Of a stretch of 64,000 nucleotides of DNA, positions 21,088-31,625 are shown piece after piece; position 1 is the first letter of the stretch; each line of letters starts with the position of its first letter. Position numbers and translations under genes: made by a program. The notes under the pieces are model-generated. The model was not told the DNA's origin, ran no database searches, and saw only the letters and a program-made list of their open reading frames with translations. Source of the DNA: Brachionus plicatilis (taxonomy: Eukaryota > Rotifera > Eurotatoria > Ploima > Brachionidae); NCBI GenBank assembly GCA_010279815.1, contig QEOQ01000274.1:862618-926617 (forward strand), read 5' to 3'.

Positions 21088-22512
21088 ATGAAAACCCAAG
21101 AAGGAAACGAAAATAAACTATGGACTAAGCTTAAACAAGTTGTACTTGATGCAATTCTATCATCTACAAGCCATGGTCTCCCAAATATATTCCGATCTAC
21201 AAATGTGATCATTCGAATTATTTGGATAAGTTTTACACTGATATCAGCGAGTTATTGTGTCTTTAACATAATTAGCTGTTTAATAAAATATTTTAATTAT
21301 GAAGTGACTACCAAAACTCGGCTGTCTAATGAATACAAGTCACTTTTTCCAACAGTAACAGTTTGTAATGTAAATTTCTTCACATCAGAGAATGCAGTGG
21401 AATTTATTAAATCAATTGAAGATCAGAAATTCACTAAAAATCCATTTGAAGACAGCTTTGAGTTGTATGCAAAAGGAATCATTGAAAACAGCAGCAATTT
21501 TAGTCAGGTGAGACAAAATGTCGGAGATTCCAAGGAAAAATTGATAGTATTTTGCATGTATTCGAGAAAAGCATGCAATAATAGCTGGATTCGCTACTAT
21601 TACCATTCAATTTATGGTAATTGCTTCAATATTAATTCAGGCATTGATGAAAATGATAATAAAGTGCCTATTTTTCCAGCAGTGGGACCGAAGAGGTTTT
21701 TGGGTTTAAGACTAATTTTAAATGTAAGTGTAGCAGAGGAAATAAAGTTTTTAAAAGGAAATATGGGAGCTCAAGTAATAATTCATAATAAGACAGAAAG
21801 TCCTTTTATGATTGAAGGAATTTTTTTGTCTCCAAAAACAGAGACCAATATTGCTTTGACCAGAACATTTTATTCTTCGCTGCCAAAACCTTACAGCAGT
21901 TGTGAATCAAATACAAATGATAAAAATGCCTATCAATCTGAATTATATAAGCAAGTATTTGAAAATGGCTTTGGATACAACCAAATTATGTGTGTTGGAT
22001 TCTGTATTCAAAGACTCATAATCAGAAATTGTAAATGTTACCAAGCTAATTTGCCATATTTTTCCAATTCTCCACCTTGTGTCAGCCCCGAGCAGAAAAT
22101 TTGCTACGAAGAGCAAATTAAATTGATATCTGGTACAGATTATATTGAAGACGTTTGCTTTAAAGAGTGTCCCCTTGAGTGTGAAGGTATGTTTTTTGAG
22201 AAAACAACATCGACAAACCAGTTTTCAAATGAAGAATGGATCAAGTATTTACAAGAGTACAATGGAAGTGATTCAGTTTATTTTAATAGAACAGTAAATG
22301 CTGATCATTTGACTGCTGTGAACATTTATTATGAAAGAAGGAGCTATTTTGCCATAGATGAAACACCTAGCATGATTTTTACTGATTTATTGTCAAGTAT
22401 AGGAGGAACAGCAGGTCTTTTTCTGGGAATTAGTTTTTTGAGTTTTGTCGAAATTGTAGAACTATTAATACAGTTATTTCTTGTTTTTAAGAATCAAAAC
22501 AAAGTTGGTTAA
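21088..22512 (+). CDS. DEG/ENaC sodium channel, mosaic B/A type, intact
   Basis: Intron-less 474-residue DEG/ENaC channel subunit. The first ~30 residues (MKTQEGNENKLWTKLKQVV) follow the B-type genes (MKTKEVNEKKLWSRVQPIV). From the gating motif SSTSHGLPNIFRST onward it is almost the same as the A-type gene at 7982. TM1, KYFNYEVTTKTRL, the Cys-rich domain (CVGFCIQRL, CFKECPLECEG) and TM2 with GISFLSFVEIVEL are all present, ending in the A-type tail KNQNKVG. The switch in similarity near codon 27-30, together with a B-like upstream flank, suggests recombination or gene conversion between subtypes. The channel should be functional: there are no stops and the key motifs are intact. Confidence 0.93.
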   Translation: MKTQEGNENKLWTKLKQVVLDAILSSTSHGLPNIFRSTNVIIRIIWISFTLISASYCVFNIISCLIKYFNYEVTTKTRLSNEYKSLFPTVTVCNVNFFTSENAVEFIKSIEDQKFTKNPFEDSFELYAKGIIENSSNFSQVRQNVGDSKEKLIVFCMYSRKACNNSWIRYYYHSIYGNCFNINSGIDENDNKVPIFPAVGPKRFLGLRLILNVSVAEEIKFLKGNMGAQVIIHNKTESPFMIEGIFLSPKTETNIALTRTFYSSLPKPYSSCESNTNDKNAYQSELYKQVFENGFGYNQIMCVGFCIQRLIIRNCKCYQANLPYFSNSPPCVSPEQKICYEEQIKLISGTDYIEDVCFKECPLECEGMFFEKTTSTNQFSNEEWIKYLQEYNGSDSVYFNRTVNADHLTAVNIYYERRSYFAIDETPSMIFTDLLSSIGGTAGLFLGISFLSFVEIVELLIQLFLVFKNQNKVG

Positions 22513-23099
22513 AATATTTAAAATTAAATGTCTTGAAATAAAATATTAGCCTTTTTTTTATTTAAATTTCCATCAAACCCAAGTCAAGACATTGACTTGA
22601 GTTGAAAGATATTAAATAAAAGATGTTATGATCTTCGATCCTGGAAATCAATAATTTTTCAGCAAAGTAAATTTATGATCAAATTTTAAAATTTCAAATA
22701 TGCTCAAAATATTTTAAGAGTGGCTCTATAGACACACAAAGTGTCAATAAAATTTGAATATTGACACATTTTATTCATATAAAAAATACAAAAAAACAAA
22801 GATCATGTTGTTTATTTAACGATAGATTTTTGATAAAACATTGTTTTAAATTCTTAGGGGTATCTGCTTGATTTATAACTTTAATTTTTGAATAATTATC
22901 AATAAAATTTTTATTAAACCATTTATTTGAAAAAATTGTCACACTTAAAAAAAAAAGAGAGAAAAAATTTCATAATTTAATACAAGTCTAAGAATTTAAA
23001 GAAAAACACAAAATAGACTAAATCTATAGGATGAGCTTAACGCGTTCAATTAAGGAATTGCTGTGCTGGAAAACAACATTTTCATTTTAAAAGAAAAAT
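22513..23099. other. Intergenic region between convergent genes
   Basis: AATAAA signals occur after the channel stop (near 22540 and 22614). A short inverted pair based on TGTCAATA and TATTGACA lies at 22743-22770. No gene is visible. The GPSM gene converges from the right. Confidence 0.5.
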
Positions 23100-26000
23100 C
23101 TATTTCTTTCTTGTAAGAGTGCTGAAAAAGCCGGTCTTGTGCGAGTTTAGCTTTGTTCGCTGCTCGTCCAAGCGTCTCGACTGTATTTTCTGAATCATTG
23201 AAAAAAAAGAGTCATCTGCTGGAATTGTGCACGCTTGTTTTGTCTTAGACACCACTTTTGTTTTTGGAGTTTTGCTTAAATCCACTCGCTGATCTTCGAG
23301 CCGAGATTTCTGCGACTTCATTATCAAATTCAAAAATTCATCTTCACTCTCTTTGGTCCGGCTCAGATTTTCACTATTTTTGAGTGGTTGTGTGCGCCGG
23401 ATCGAACATCTCTGATCATCCAGTCTATTCGACTGTATTCGACTTAGAAAGTCCAAAAAGGACGAGTCCTCGAACTGCTTTCGGGACGCCTCGCTTGACA
23501 CGCTGGCTGTGTCACTGTAGTGGTTTTCCAAGTCGGTGTTCGATAGGGAAAAGTTTAAGCTCTTTTGTTTGACGTCGGTCAAGCGGCTGGTGTTCATTTT
23601 CTGAGAATTGGCTGCTGTGTTGGTGTAGAACGAATCGATTGATGCCGATTTGCACATTGAACCAACATTGTCCAAATATTTTCGGCCATACTTGGAGCAA
23701 ACAGGTGCTGAAAAAAATTTTAAATTCTTAACTATTTAATCAAATAATTCTTAAGCAATAAAAGATAAAAATTAATTTATTTTTTAAAATTTATTAATTT
23801 ATTTTTTTGGGGTCAAGTCCAAAATGTGAACATTTTGTTCACATAATCTCTGGTCACATATTTGGTGACCATAAACTGGTCACATAAAAAAAAAATGTTA
23901 ACCGAATTTTTGGTTAAAAAAATAAAAATTAAATAATTTAAAAAAGACAAAAATTTAAAAACACTATTTTATGATGCTTAGATCAAATTCAGAAGTCGAT
24001 CCAAATGAATTCGGCGAGGAAAATGGTGGGGATTTGCAAGATGTAGATATAAATGAAATTGGCGAGAGTGAAGATGATAAGACAGAATCCGTAACTTTAG
24101 TTAAATCAAAATCCGATGATACACCAATAAATAACCAAGATAGTGATGCCGAGTTGAGTTTTAGTGAGAATTTAATTACAATAGATAAGGAATTAAGCCT
24201 GTTAAATCTAAACGCAGGAGAAAAAGCAATACATTATCGTGAAAAAGCAATGACTGAAATTATTATTTCTCACGAAACTTTGAATGTAGTAAAAACAGCA
24301 CTCAGCAAGCATGCAAACTCTGTACCGTGTGATTTATGTGGAGAATTAATGAAAAACACCAAGGGTGTAAAGTTGCATATGGCAAAAAAACATAAAAACT
24401 AATAAAAAAAGGAATTGGAATTAATCTTTTTTTTTTATTTGCATTTAAAATTAAACTTTTATTCTAAAATTAATGTTCACAAAAAATAAAAACTGGACTC
24501 GAAAAATTTTTTTATTTTTTTATTTATCTATTTTGGTCACCAAATATGTGACCAGAGATTATGTGAACAAAATGTTCACATTTTGGACGTGATACTCATC
24601 GTCACATTTTTTTGTGAACAATTGTTCACATTTTCCAGTAGACCCTTTTTTTGTTTAAAGAAAATTATCAGGGAAAGAGGAAAAATTGTCTTGATTTTAA
24701 ATAGCATAAACACGTAAAATTACACAATTTTTGGTAAGAAATTTTGTAAAATTTGAAAAAAAAAAATGTAATTTTACGTCAAATTACGTTAGATTACATT
24801 AAAAAACGTAACTTTTAGTAAAATTATTCTAAAATGTCTATGGCCAAAAAAATTATGTTTTTGGTAAGAAAATTGTAAAAATTGTCTGTTTTTCCAAAAT
24901 TTTGAAATAATTTTATTTTGAAAAAATAATAAAGCTCAATATTGCTTACCGTTTCTTATTTGATTTTTGGTTAAATTTTGTAAAATTTGGTAATAAAAAT
25001 AAATATCATAGAATAATGTATAATAATATAAAAAATTAAATGCAAAGTTATCAGAGAAACCAAAAATAAAAATATTTTCAAGCGAAAAATTTTATTTTTT
25101 ACCTTTTTTTTTAATTAATAAATATTTAAAACTAATTTGACTTTTTTTTTGTCTACTGATCGATTCATGAAAAGATATTTAATAATTTGATCAACCACCC
25201 CCTTTTTTATTACAATATCAACTACCTTTGATTCAAATTAAGTAAAAAAATTTATATTTTTAACCTCTGAATGTATTTTTGACAATTATCATTTGTCAAA
25301 CTTCTCTGTAACTCATAAATTTTATAAATAATTTCTGACTTAGTTTTACAACCAGAATTATAACATGGATGAAATGCTTTGTCAGAAAATTGATCAGGAG
25401 ACAAAAAAAAGTCAAATTAGTTTTAAATATTTATTTATTAATTTTAAAATAAAACGGTAAAAATAAAAATTATTCGCTTGAAAATATTTTTATTTTAAGT
25501 TTCTTTGATAACTTTGTATTTATTTTTTTTTTTACATTATTCTATGATATGTATTTTTATTACCATATTTTCCAAAATTTGTGTAATTTTACGTAAAATT
25601 AAATAAGAAACGGTTAGCAATATTGAGCTTTTTTTATTTTTTCAAAATAAAATTATTTCAAAATTTTGGAAAAACAGACAATTTTACAATTTTCTTACTA
25701 AAAACTTAATTTTTTTGGCCGGCATTTTGGAATAATTTTACTAAAATTTACGTTTTTTAATGTAAGCTAACGTAATTGACGTAAAATTACATGTTCAGTG
25801 ATTTTAATGTTTTAAAATAATAAGAATCACTGTACATAATTTTACTGGTATTAAATTCATGTTTAGACTGTGCTAATTTTTGTACAAATAAAGTGAAAAT
25901 TCAAAATAATTAATTGTTTTAAATTCAAATAAAATTTGTTCTGAAAATTAGATTAATTAGTCAAGTCTAAACTTTGACTTTAAATTTTATTTATTTCAAG

Positions 26001-27962
26001 TCAGGTCAAAATTTTGGCTTTAATTTTTTTTTATAAAATCGGGGATAAAGCTTTTTTTAAAGTCTGAGTCCACACTTTAAAAAAAAGAAAAATTTCAAAG
26101 TCAAAGTCTGACTTTAAAGCTTGACTTTTGACCTACTCTGCTTTTAATAGTGAATATTGTCGAATTTTTTTCAAATAAATTCATATGGTAAAATGAAAAT
26201 TGTGTTTTAAAGAAATTTAAATTTTTTAAATATTTTTTGTCTTTTCTAAAAAATTAGTGGCCTTGCTTTTGTGACTTAATTAATTAAAAAAAATAATAAA
26301 AATTATAATGTGAAAAGTTTAAGAGAAAAAAAGACAAAAACTGGGACTTAAAATGCATAAACGAAGATCCTTTTTTTTACAGAACTGCTATGATAAACTG
26401 TTTATACGAAATTTTAGTTAATTTTACGTTTTTTTTCGAAATTTTACGTGATTTTTCATAAATTTACGTAGAAAAAAAATAAAAAAAAAAATAATAAATT
26501 TCCGAAAAATAACGAAATTTTACGAAAATTTTAGCAAATATAAAAAAGGGCCAAAAAAACTGAAAAAATTACGCAAAATTACGTAAAATTTCGTAAAAAC
26601 AGTTTATCATAGCAGCACTGTAATTATTTAAAAATTTAAATTCAAGTCAAATTACATTTTTAAAAATTAAAAATTAAAAAACCATGTATTTACTAGACTT
26701 AAAATTTAGACCAATTATCCAAAAATTTAATTAAACATATTTCTTCTACTTACTGAACAGGCCAGATTCCGAGTCTCTTAGACCTGAGCTGGACAACAAA
26801 TTTTGAAAATCGTACAGATTTTTTTTTGCTGTCAACTCTGAAGTCGAGTCTCCGATGACACGGGCCAAATTAAGGTGTCTATTGGCGTAAATTATGGCAT
26901 TTTCCAGGTCCCCCAGAGCCGCATATGCATTTCCTAGTGACCAGTAGGCTCTGGACTCGCCAATCCGGTCCTCTAAATTTTGAGCTATTTGAAGATGTCT
27001 GTGATGAAAATCAATGGCCAGTGAATAGTCTTGCAGCAGGATGTATGCGTTGCCTAAGGAGTAGTAGGACTGTGCTTCGATGGCTCGATCACCAAGGTTC
27101 CTTGCCACATTCATGGCTTTCAGGTAATAATCAGCTGCTTCGTTGAACTTGCCTTGAAAAATGTGCGCATTGCCCAAATTAGAATAAGCTCTTCTCTCTG
27201 CCGCCTTGTCGCCGTACTCCTTGGCTATTTTTAGTCTTTCTAAGTGACACTCAATGGCTGATTCAAAGTCTCCCAGCAAGTAGTAGGTATTGCCCAGGTT
27301 TCCATATGTGCGGCCTTCCGCAGAACGTTCTTTGTTTGACACCAGTTTTAGGGTTTCTTTGTAGTAGTAGACCGCTTTGAGCAGAACTTCGCGGATCTCG
27401 TCAGAAAATTCACCACTATTGGGATCCCTGCTTGCTTCATCATAAGTCAATCTGCCCATAAATTTTCCCTTGGCTTGGTAAATGTTGGCCAAATTGTACA
27501 AAGCCCTGGCCTCGCCGCTCTATTTAGAAAATTATTTTTTTTCTTTATTTATTTTTCCAATTGACTTACAGAGTCGTTCAAATTTTTGGAAATGTCCAGG
27601 TTTTTAAGCAGGTAGAGAATGGCCTCGTCGTAGTCGCCGAGAAGTTGGAGCGTGTTGCCAATGTTGCCGCAAGCTTTGGCTTTGCCAGATTCGTCTCCGA
27701 ATTGTTCGGATAAATGAAGGTCTTTTTTGTGGTACTCTAGCGCCCTGCTGTAGTCTTGTAGGTTGAAATACGCATTTCCCATTTGGTTGTAAATGATGGC
27801 TATGGTTGGCAGCATTTTTTGCTCCTGTTCTTGCACATGCTTGTTTTGCTCGTAGATGCCCAACGCCATTTGGAAGTATTTTATGCCGTTTGCGCTGTCA
27901 CCGGACTTGCACAAGCGTTCACCTTCGCTTGCCAAATCGCTGAACGACTGTTTGTTAAGCAT
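23100..27962 (-). CDS. GPSM2: G-protein-signalling modulator (LGN/Pins), TPR + GoLoco
   Basis: Three exons, all with GT-AG borders: 27962-27570 (ATG at 27962), 27519-26754 and 23707-23100. They give about 588 residues, near the size of LGN/Pins. Exons 1-2 encode a run of TPR repeats (for example GNAYFNLQDYSRALEYHKKD, ALYNLANIYQ, GNLGNTYYLLGDFESAIECH). Exon 3 encodes three GoLoco motifs at about residues 468-486, 509-527 and 552-570 (FLDFLSRIQSNRLDDQR, FLNLIMKSQKSRLEDQR, FFSMIQKIQSRRLDEQR), each with the Arg that engages GDP-bound Gi/o alpha. Family role: the TPR half binds NuMA or Inscuteable and the GoLocos bind cortical Gi alpha to orient the spindle. Intron 1 is 50 bp. Intron 2 is about 3.05 kb and full of mobile elements. 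The symbol is by family; orthology to GPSM1 versus GPSM2 is not resolved. Confidence 0.92.
23810..24645. mobile_element. TIR element carrying a zinc-finger ORF, 8-bp TSD
   Basis: The outer ends GGGTCAAGTCCAAAATGTG and (reverse complement) GGGTCTACTGGAAAATGTG both lead into GTGAAC-TGTTCAC palindromes. A roughly 54-bp near-identical inverted repeat lies at 23818-23872 and 24534-24588, containing TCTCTGGTCACATATTTGG. TTTTTTTG stands directly outside both ends (23802-23809 and 24646-24653), consistent with an 8-bp target duplication, although it is low-complexity. The only cargo is the 143-codon ORF at 23971-24402, so there is no recognisable transposase. The length of the putative TSD would suit hAT- or MULE-like mobilisation. 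It sits inside intron 2 of the GPSM gene. Confidence 0.72.
23971..24402 (+). CDS. C2H2 zinc-finger protein inside TIR element
   Basis: Intact 143-residue frame with a true ATG. The N-terminal two thirds is acidic and polar (DLQDVDINEIGESEDDKTES). A C-terminal C2H2 finger is at about 118-140 (CDLCGELMKNTKGVKLHM then AKKH; spacing C-2-C-12-H-4-H), followed by a short basic tail. It lies entirely between the inverted repeats of the surrounding element and on the strand opposite to the host gene GPSM. It could be a DNA-binding protein of the element that recognises the palindromic GTGAAC repeats, or the N-terminal part of a lost transposase. No function can be assigned from sequence. The open frame in such an A+T-rich intron argues for recent selection or recent insertion. 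Confidence 0.6.
   Translation: MMLRSNSEVDPNEFGEENGGDLQDVDINEIGESEDDKTESVTLVKSKSDDTPINNQDSDAELSFSENLITIDKELSLLNLNAGEKAIHYREKAMTEIIISHETLNVVKTALSKHANSVPCDLCGELMKNTKGVKLHMAKKHKN
24711..25795. mobile_element. ~1.08-kb foldback element of ACGTAA group
   Basis: The left half at about 24760-25165 and the right half at about 25405-25795 are reverse complements over roughly 390 bp. Shared landmarks are GTCAAATTACGTTAGATTAC near the ends, AATAAAGCTCAATATTGC, AAGAAACGGT and a TTCAAGCG segment. The loop is about 240 bp. No ORF of note is present. No target duplication can be fixed, because the left end is blurred by further ACGTAA-type sequence (24711-24760). It lies within intron 2 of GPSM. Confidence 0.8.
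25950..26148. repeat. hAT-family repeat remnant (AAGTC-rich)
   Basis: The region is filled with AAGTC/GACTT units. Its right end, CTTTTGACCTACTCTG, is nearly the same as the right terminus of the hAT-type element at 42606-42961. The left terminus is missing. It lies within intron 2 of GPSM. Confidence 0.6.
26380..26620. mobile_element. 241-bp MITE, TA-flanked, CAG(T)GCTGCTATGATAAACTG ends
   Basis: Left end CAGAACTGCTATGATAAACTG (26380 on) and the reverse complement of the right end, CAGTGCTGCTATGATAAACTG (to 26620), form the terminal repeat. TA stands immediately outside both (26378-26379 and 26621-26622). The interior is ACGTAA/ACGAAATTTTACG repeats. The same terminus, CAGCACTGCTACG, marks the right end of a copy at 40581. 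The layout is Tc1/mariner-like and non-autonomous. It lies within intron 2 of GPSM, about 130 bp from the donor. Confidence 0.82.
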
Positions 27963-30244
27963 TTTTGTATTTTGTTTGGAAAAATTTATTTTTGAAGTAA
28001 AATTTAGAATTTTTAAATAAAATTTAAAAACAAAATTTCATTGTTCTTCAACTTTTGATTTTTTTATTTCAATTTTTTGCTTAATTAAAATTACTTTTGA
28101 ATTTTTGCTCAAAGAAAAAAAATGTCGATGTTTTTGGCTACAAAGTTTGCTTTGATTGAGATATCGAGTGAAGTGACTTTTTTTCAAAATTTTAAAATGT
28201 AAAATTTGAGAAAATAAAAAAAAATATAAACTTTTTTTTTTGAATCACTCGGTTTTAAAGTAGAATTTTTTTTTTATAAAGTTACTAAAAAAATCAATTT
28301 TTTTAACAATTGAGCAAAAAAATTAATTTTTATACTAAACAAAAATTAAATGATTTATAATCAATTTCGAAAATTTCAAAAAGACAAAGAAAAGTTTTAA
28401 AAATAATCTTTAAATTAGTTGAAAAAAAAGATTTTTTAATTTTAAAATCAAAAAATTTAATTTTTGATTACAGGCCATATTGACAAAAAAAATGAAAATC
28501 AATGAATAAAAAATAACAAATTTGGTTGTTTTATTTACAGTTAAACAAAATTTTGACTCGCACTGGTATTATAAATTTTAGATAAAACGAATTCAATGAA
28601 AATAACTCTATGAATTAATTATTCTATGAAAAAAAATTCATGAGCTGATCGTTCACCAAAATTTCAATGGAAAAAACTTAAAATACAAAAAATTTTAATT
28701 TTAATCGATGTCCAAATTTAAATGAATTAAAAATAATTATTTAATTTTGCTTATTATTTTTAGATTTAAATTTCTGATTTTTCTAATAAATTTTTTAGTT
28801 TTCACTTTTCTACAATAACTAAAAAACTGAAGAGTTTTTATTTTGAAATCCCGAAATTTAATCTGTAATTTGAAGCTAATTCTAGACTCGACAAAAAGTG
28901 GCTAATTGAACGAATATTGATGAAATCGAATATGCATATTCGAACCGATATTCGAATAAGTAGCATTTCGAATGAAAATTAGGTTTGAATTTAATTTTTG
29001 AACATAAATATTTTTAATTAATGTATTTGAAAATTAATTTATTTTAATTAAAAATTAATCAAAAAAAAATTTAATCAAAAAAGAGTTCATTAAATAAATT
29101 GAATTTTAATTCGATTTGAATACTAAAAGTGTGCCAAGATTTTCACCAGTCAACACAACTCTTCTAACATTTTCTGGATTACAATAGTCCCATCCATTTT
29201 ACCAGGTACAAAAAAATAGCTGATCTGATTTAACCAAAGCTACAAGAGTACAAAAAGCTAAATTTTTAAATACTTAATTTTTCAAATATTCTATAAGAAT
29301 TTTGATACTTTTAAATTATTAGTTGAATTCATCTAAAATTCAAGTTGTTTTTTAAATTAAAGTTAAGTTCGAATTTTAATTTAAATAGAGATAGTTTTCG
29401 AATTTAATTTCAAAAATAAAAATAAATCAAATATAAATTAAAAATTTATCTTATATTCAAGATTTTATTCGGATATACTCCTTTTTCAATAGTCTTTTCA
29501 AATTTTTTATTTATTCGAGTTTCAATTTGTGCCCAAAAAGCTAATTCGATTTCATCACTAAAAATTTCTTTATTCTAAATTCAAAAAATGCCACACATTT
29601 TTTTTCATGTTGTTTAAGTTAAAATACGATAGATTAATTTACTAAATTAAGTTAAAATTTAATTAAATTTCTGTAAAATATAAAGTGATTGCCTAGATTT
29701 TTTAAGCGGTTTTGAAATTTAGTAAAAATTGTACAAAATTGTTTTCTTTTTTTCATGGGAAAAAAGACAAAAAAATATCAATAAAATTTAATTTGATTAT
29801 TCATTTAACTGATTTAAGATTTAAAATAAAATTTAAGAATTAATTTTATTGAGATTTTTTTATCTTTAATTTCATTTTTTAAAAAAAGGAAAATTTTTTG
29901 TTCAATTTGAACTGAATTTCGCCTTTTTTTTAATTTAAGTCATTTGACTTTTAAAATTACTTCTTAAAAGTAGAATAATTTTTTAAATAAATCCTATAAT
30001 TATAAGTATTATTATTGCTTCTAAAAAAAGAGTTTACTTGTTTTAATAAATAAATATTCTAAAATTCCATCATATTTTTAAAAGTAATCTTTACTAGATC
30101 ACAAAACAAGGTGAATTGATAAATTAACATTTTATATAATATTATTTAGAAAGAGAAAATACAATTTTTGAAATTAAAACACTGGCCTACTTTTATTTAA
30201 ATTAGATTTTAAGAACAAGAACATTAGTCTAGTTTTAAAAAGTT
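27963..30244. other. A+T-rich intergenic region upstream of GPSM
   Basis: No credible gene is visible. At about 28900-28980 several ATTCGAAT-type palindromes cluster (also seen near 1830), possibly from an old element; a CTAATTCGATTTCATCA sequence near 29548 may be its inverted partner. The promoter of GPSM must lie at the left edge, but no clear TATA box is seen. Confidence 0.45.
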
Positions 30245-30246
30245 TA

Positions 30247-30254
30247 TTTATAAG
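30247..30254 (+). promoter_or_regulatory. TATA-like box of small secreted-protein gene
   Basis: TTTATAAG lies 31 bp upstream of the ATG at 30285, a plausible position for a core promoter with a very short 5' UTR. Confidence 0.4.
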
Positions 30255-30284
30255 GAAGAAATTATAATTTAATTGTTTTAAAAA

Positions 30285-30557
30285 ATGAAATTTTTAATAT
30301 TTTCATTGATATTTATTTGCCTGGCAGGTTTAAGCGTTTCAATCAACCGAATTGAACAAGAGTCTCAGGATAAAATGAAAATGAGAGAAGTAAGACAAAG
30401 CGATATATTTCAATGGGGTATTTCTGGAGTTCCAAAACTGAAATCTGTTCGAAAAGAAAAAGATTCAAGCAAATTACTCAAAAAAAATAAAACAAAAAAG
30501 ACTAAAGGACTAAAAAAATTTAAAAAAAAATCTAAAAAAAATTTAAAAAAAATTTAA
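30285..30557 (+). CDS. Small secreted lysine-rich protein
   Basis: 90-residue intact frame from a true ATG. Residues 1-19 (MKFLIFSLIFICLAGLSVS) are a textbook signal peptide. A polar middle follows (QSDIFQWGISGVPKLKS). The last ~35 residues are dominated by Lys (KKNKTKKTKGLKKFKKKSKK). There are no Cys, so it is not a disulphide peptide. A TATA-like box lies upstream and an AATAAA at 30582-30587 lies 25 bp after the stop, so it looks like a complete transcription unit. I recognise no family. Options are a basic antimicrobial or mucus/egg-shell-binding protein, or a peptide precursor. A-rich Lys codons could arise by chance in A+T-rich DNA, but a signal peptide plus both transcription signals makes chance less likely. 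Confidence 0.55.
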   Translation: MKFLIFSLIFICLAGLSVSINRIEQESQDKMKMREVRQSDIFQWGISGVPKLKSVRKEKDSSKLLKKNKTKKTKGLKKFKKKSKKNLKKI

Positions 30558-30689
30558 TAACTTAACACCAACAAGTATTTTAATAAATTTTTAAGTAAAA
30601 ATAATTTAGTTTTCTTTTTATTAAAAGAGCATTTTTAATTTTTTTTTATAATCGCATGCTTGTAATTATCATGTCTTTTAATTTTTCAT

Positions 30690-31110
30690 AATTTTTAATA
30701 CTGACACTACTCTCTTTTGCTATCTTATTTTTGAAATGTTCAGAATTCAAATATTTATAAAAAAAAATTTATATTTTTTCTAGATAAATTTTTATAAAAA
30801 TCAAGTCCTTAATATTCCTTTTATCCTTTATTTTTAGTTTAAAACATTTCTTGGACTAAAGGTCTTATCATTTCCCATAGTTTTACATAAATTTTAAAAG
30901 AGCAGTAAGCTATTTCTTCCGAATAAATTTTTTTATCACTTACATTTAAATAGGTTCTCTTGTAAGTTTATTTAAGGCCTTATGATTCATAAAGTTGGAA
31001 GGAGTATTATAATTTTTTTTAAGAATATAACGAACTACTGAATTTTGTAAGATTTGAATTTTTATAATAATGTTTGTCTCTTAAATGGAAAAATTCTTAT
31101 ATAACTTTTG
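30690..31110 (-). pseudogene. LINE RT C-terminal relic
   Basis: The minus strand near 31060-30940 reads QNSVVRYILKKNYNTPSNFM and then NHKALNKLTREPI. This matches the LQN-x-R-ILKK...TP segment that follows the RT domain in CR1/Jockey-like LINEs (compare LQNISYKAIYHLPYETPSE in the LINE at 32862). Stops are frequent and the RT core is absent. Confidence 0.5.
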
Positions 31111-31119
31111 AACCGTTCT

Positions 31120-31620
31120 TTTATTTTAAATAAAGTTTTTTTTCAAATAAAAGACAATATTCTCTACTGGGGTGAAATTCTGACATGATTTAAAAAAAAA
31201 AAAATGAGTTAATTAAAAAAATAACTCATGTTTTTTTATTAACTCTTTTTTTTAATTCAATTTTTGGTCTCAAAAAAAAAGATGATTTTTACATTGATGT
31301 TTTAAAAAAAAAGAATAATTGTTCAATTAAAGTTTTAATTAAAAAGAAAAGGAGTTAAGCAAAATTTACAAAAACAAAAAAGTTAATTAATTAATTGAAT
31401 ATTTTTTCTTTTTAATAATATATTTGTCATTAATTTGCCACGAATGCGGTATTTATCTTTGTTTGATGAATCTACTACCTTTTTTTCCAATATCTTGGAT
31501 AAGTCAATATTTAAAGTAGGAATATTATGAATAAGTATTCATTTTTAGCAGTGTGTAATTTTATCATCAATGGGTTTAAGGTTTAAATATATTTTTAAGT
31601 AATTAAATTAATTTTTTTTC
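31120..31620. other. Homopolymer-rich A+T stretch
   Basis: Alternating TTAATTAA and poly-A/poly-T runs; ATAACTC-type motifs recur here and near 32550. No gene is seen. Confidence 0.4.
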
Positions 31621-31625
31621 AATTA

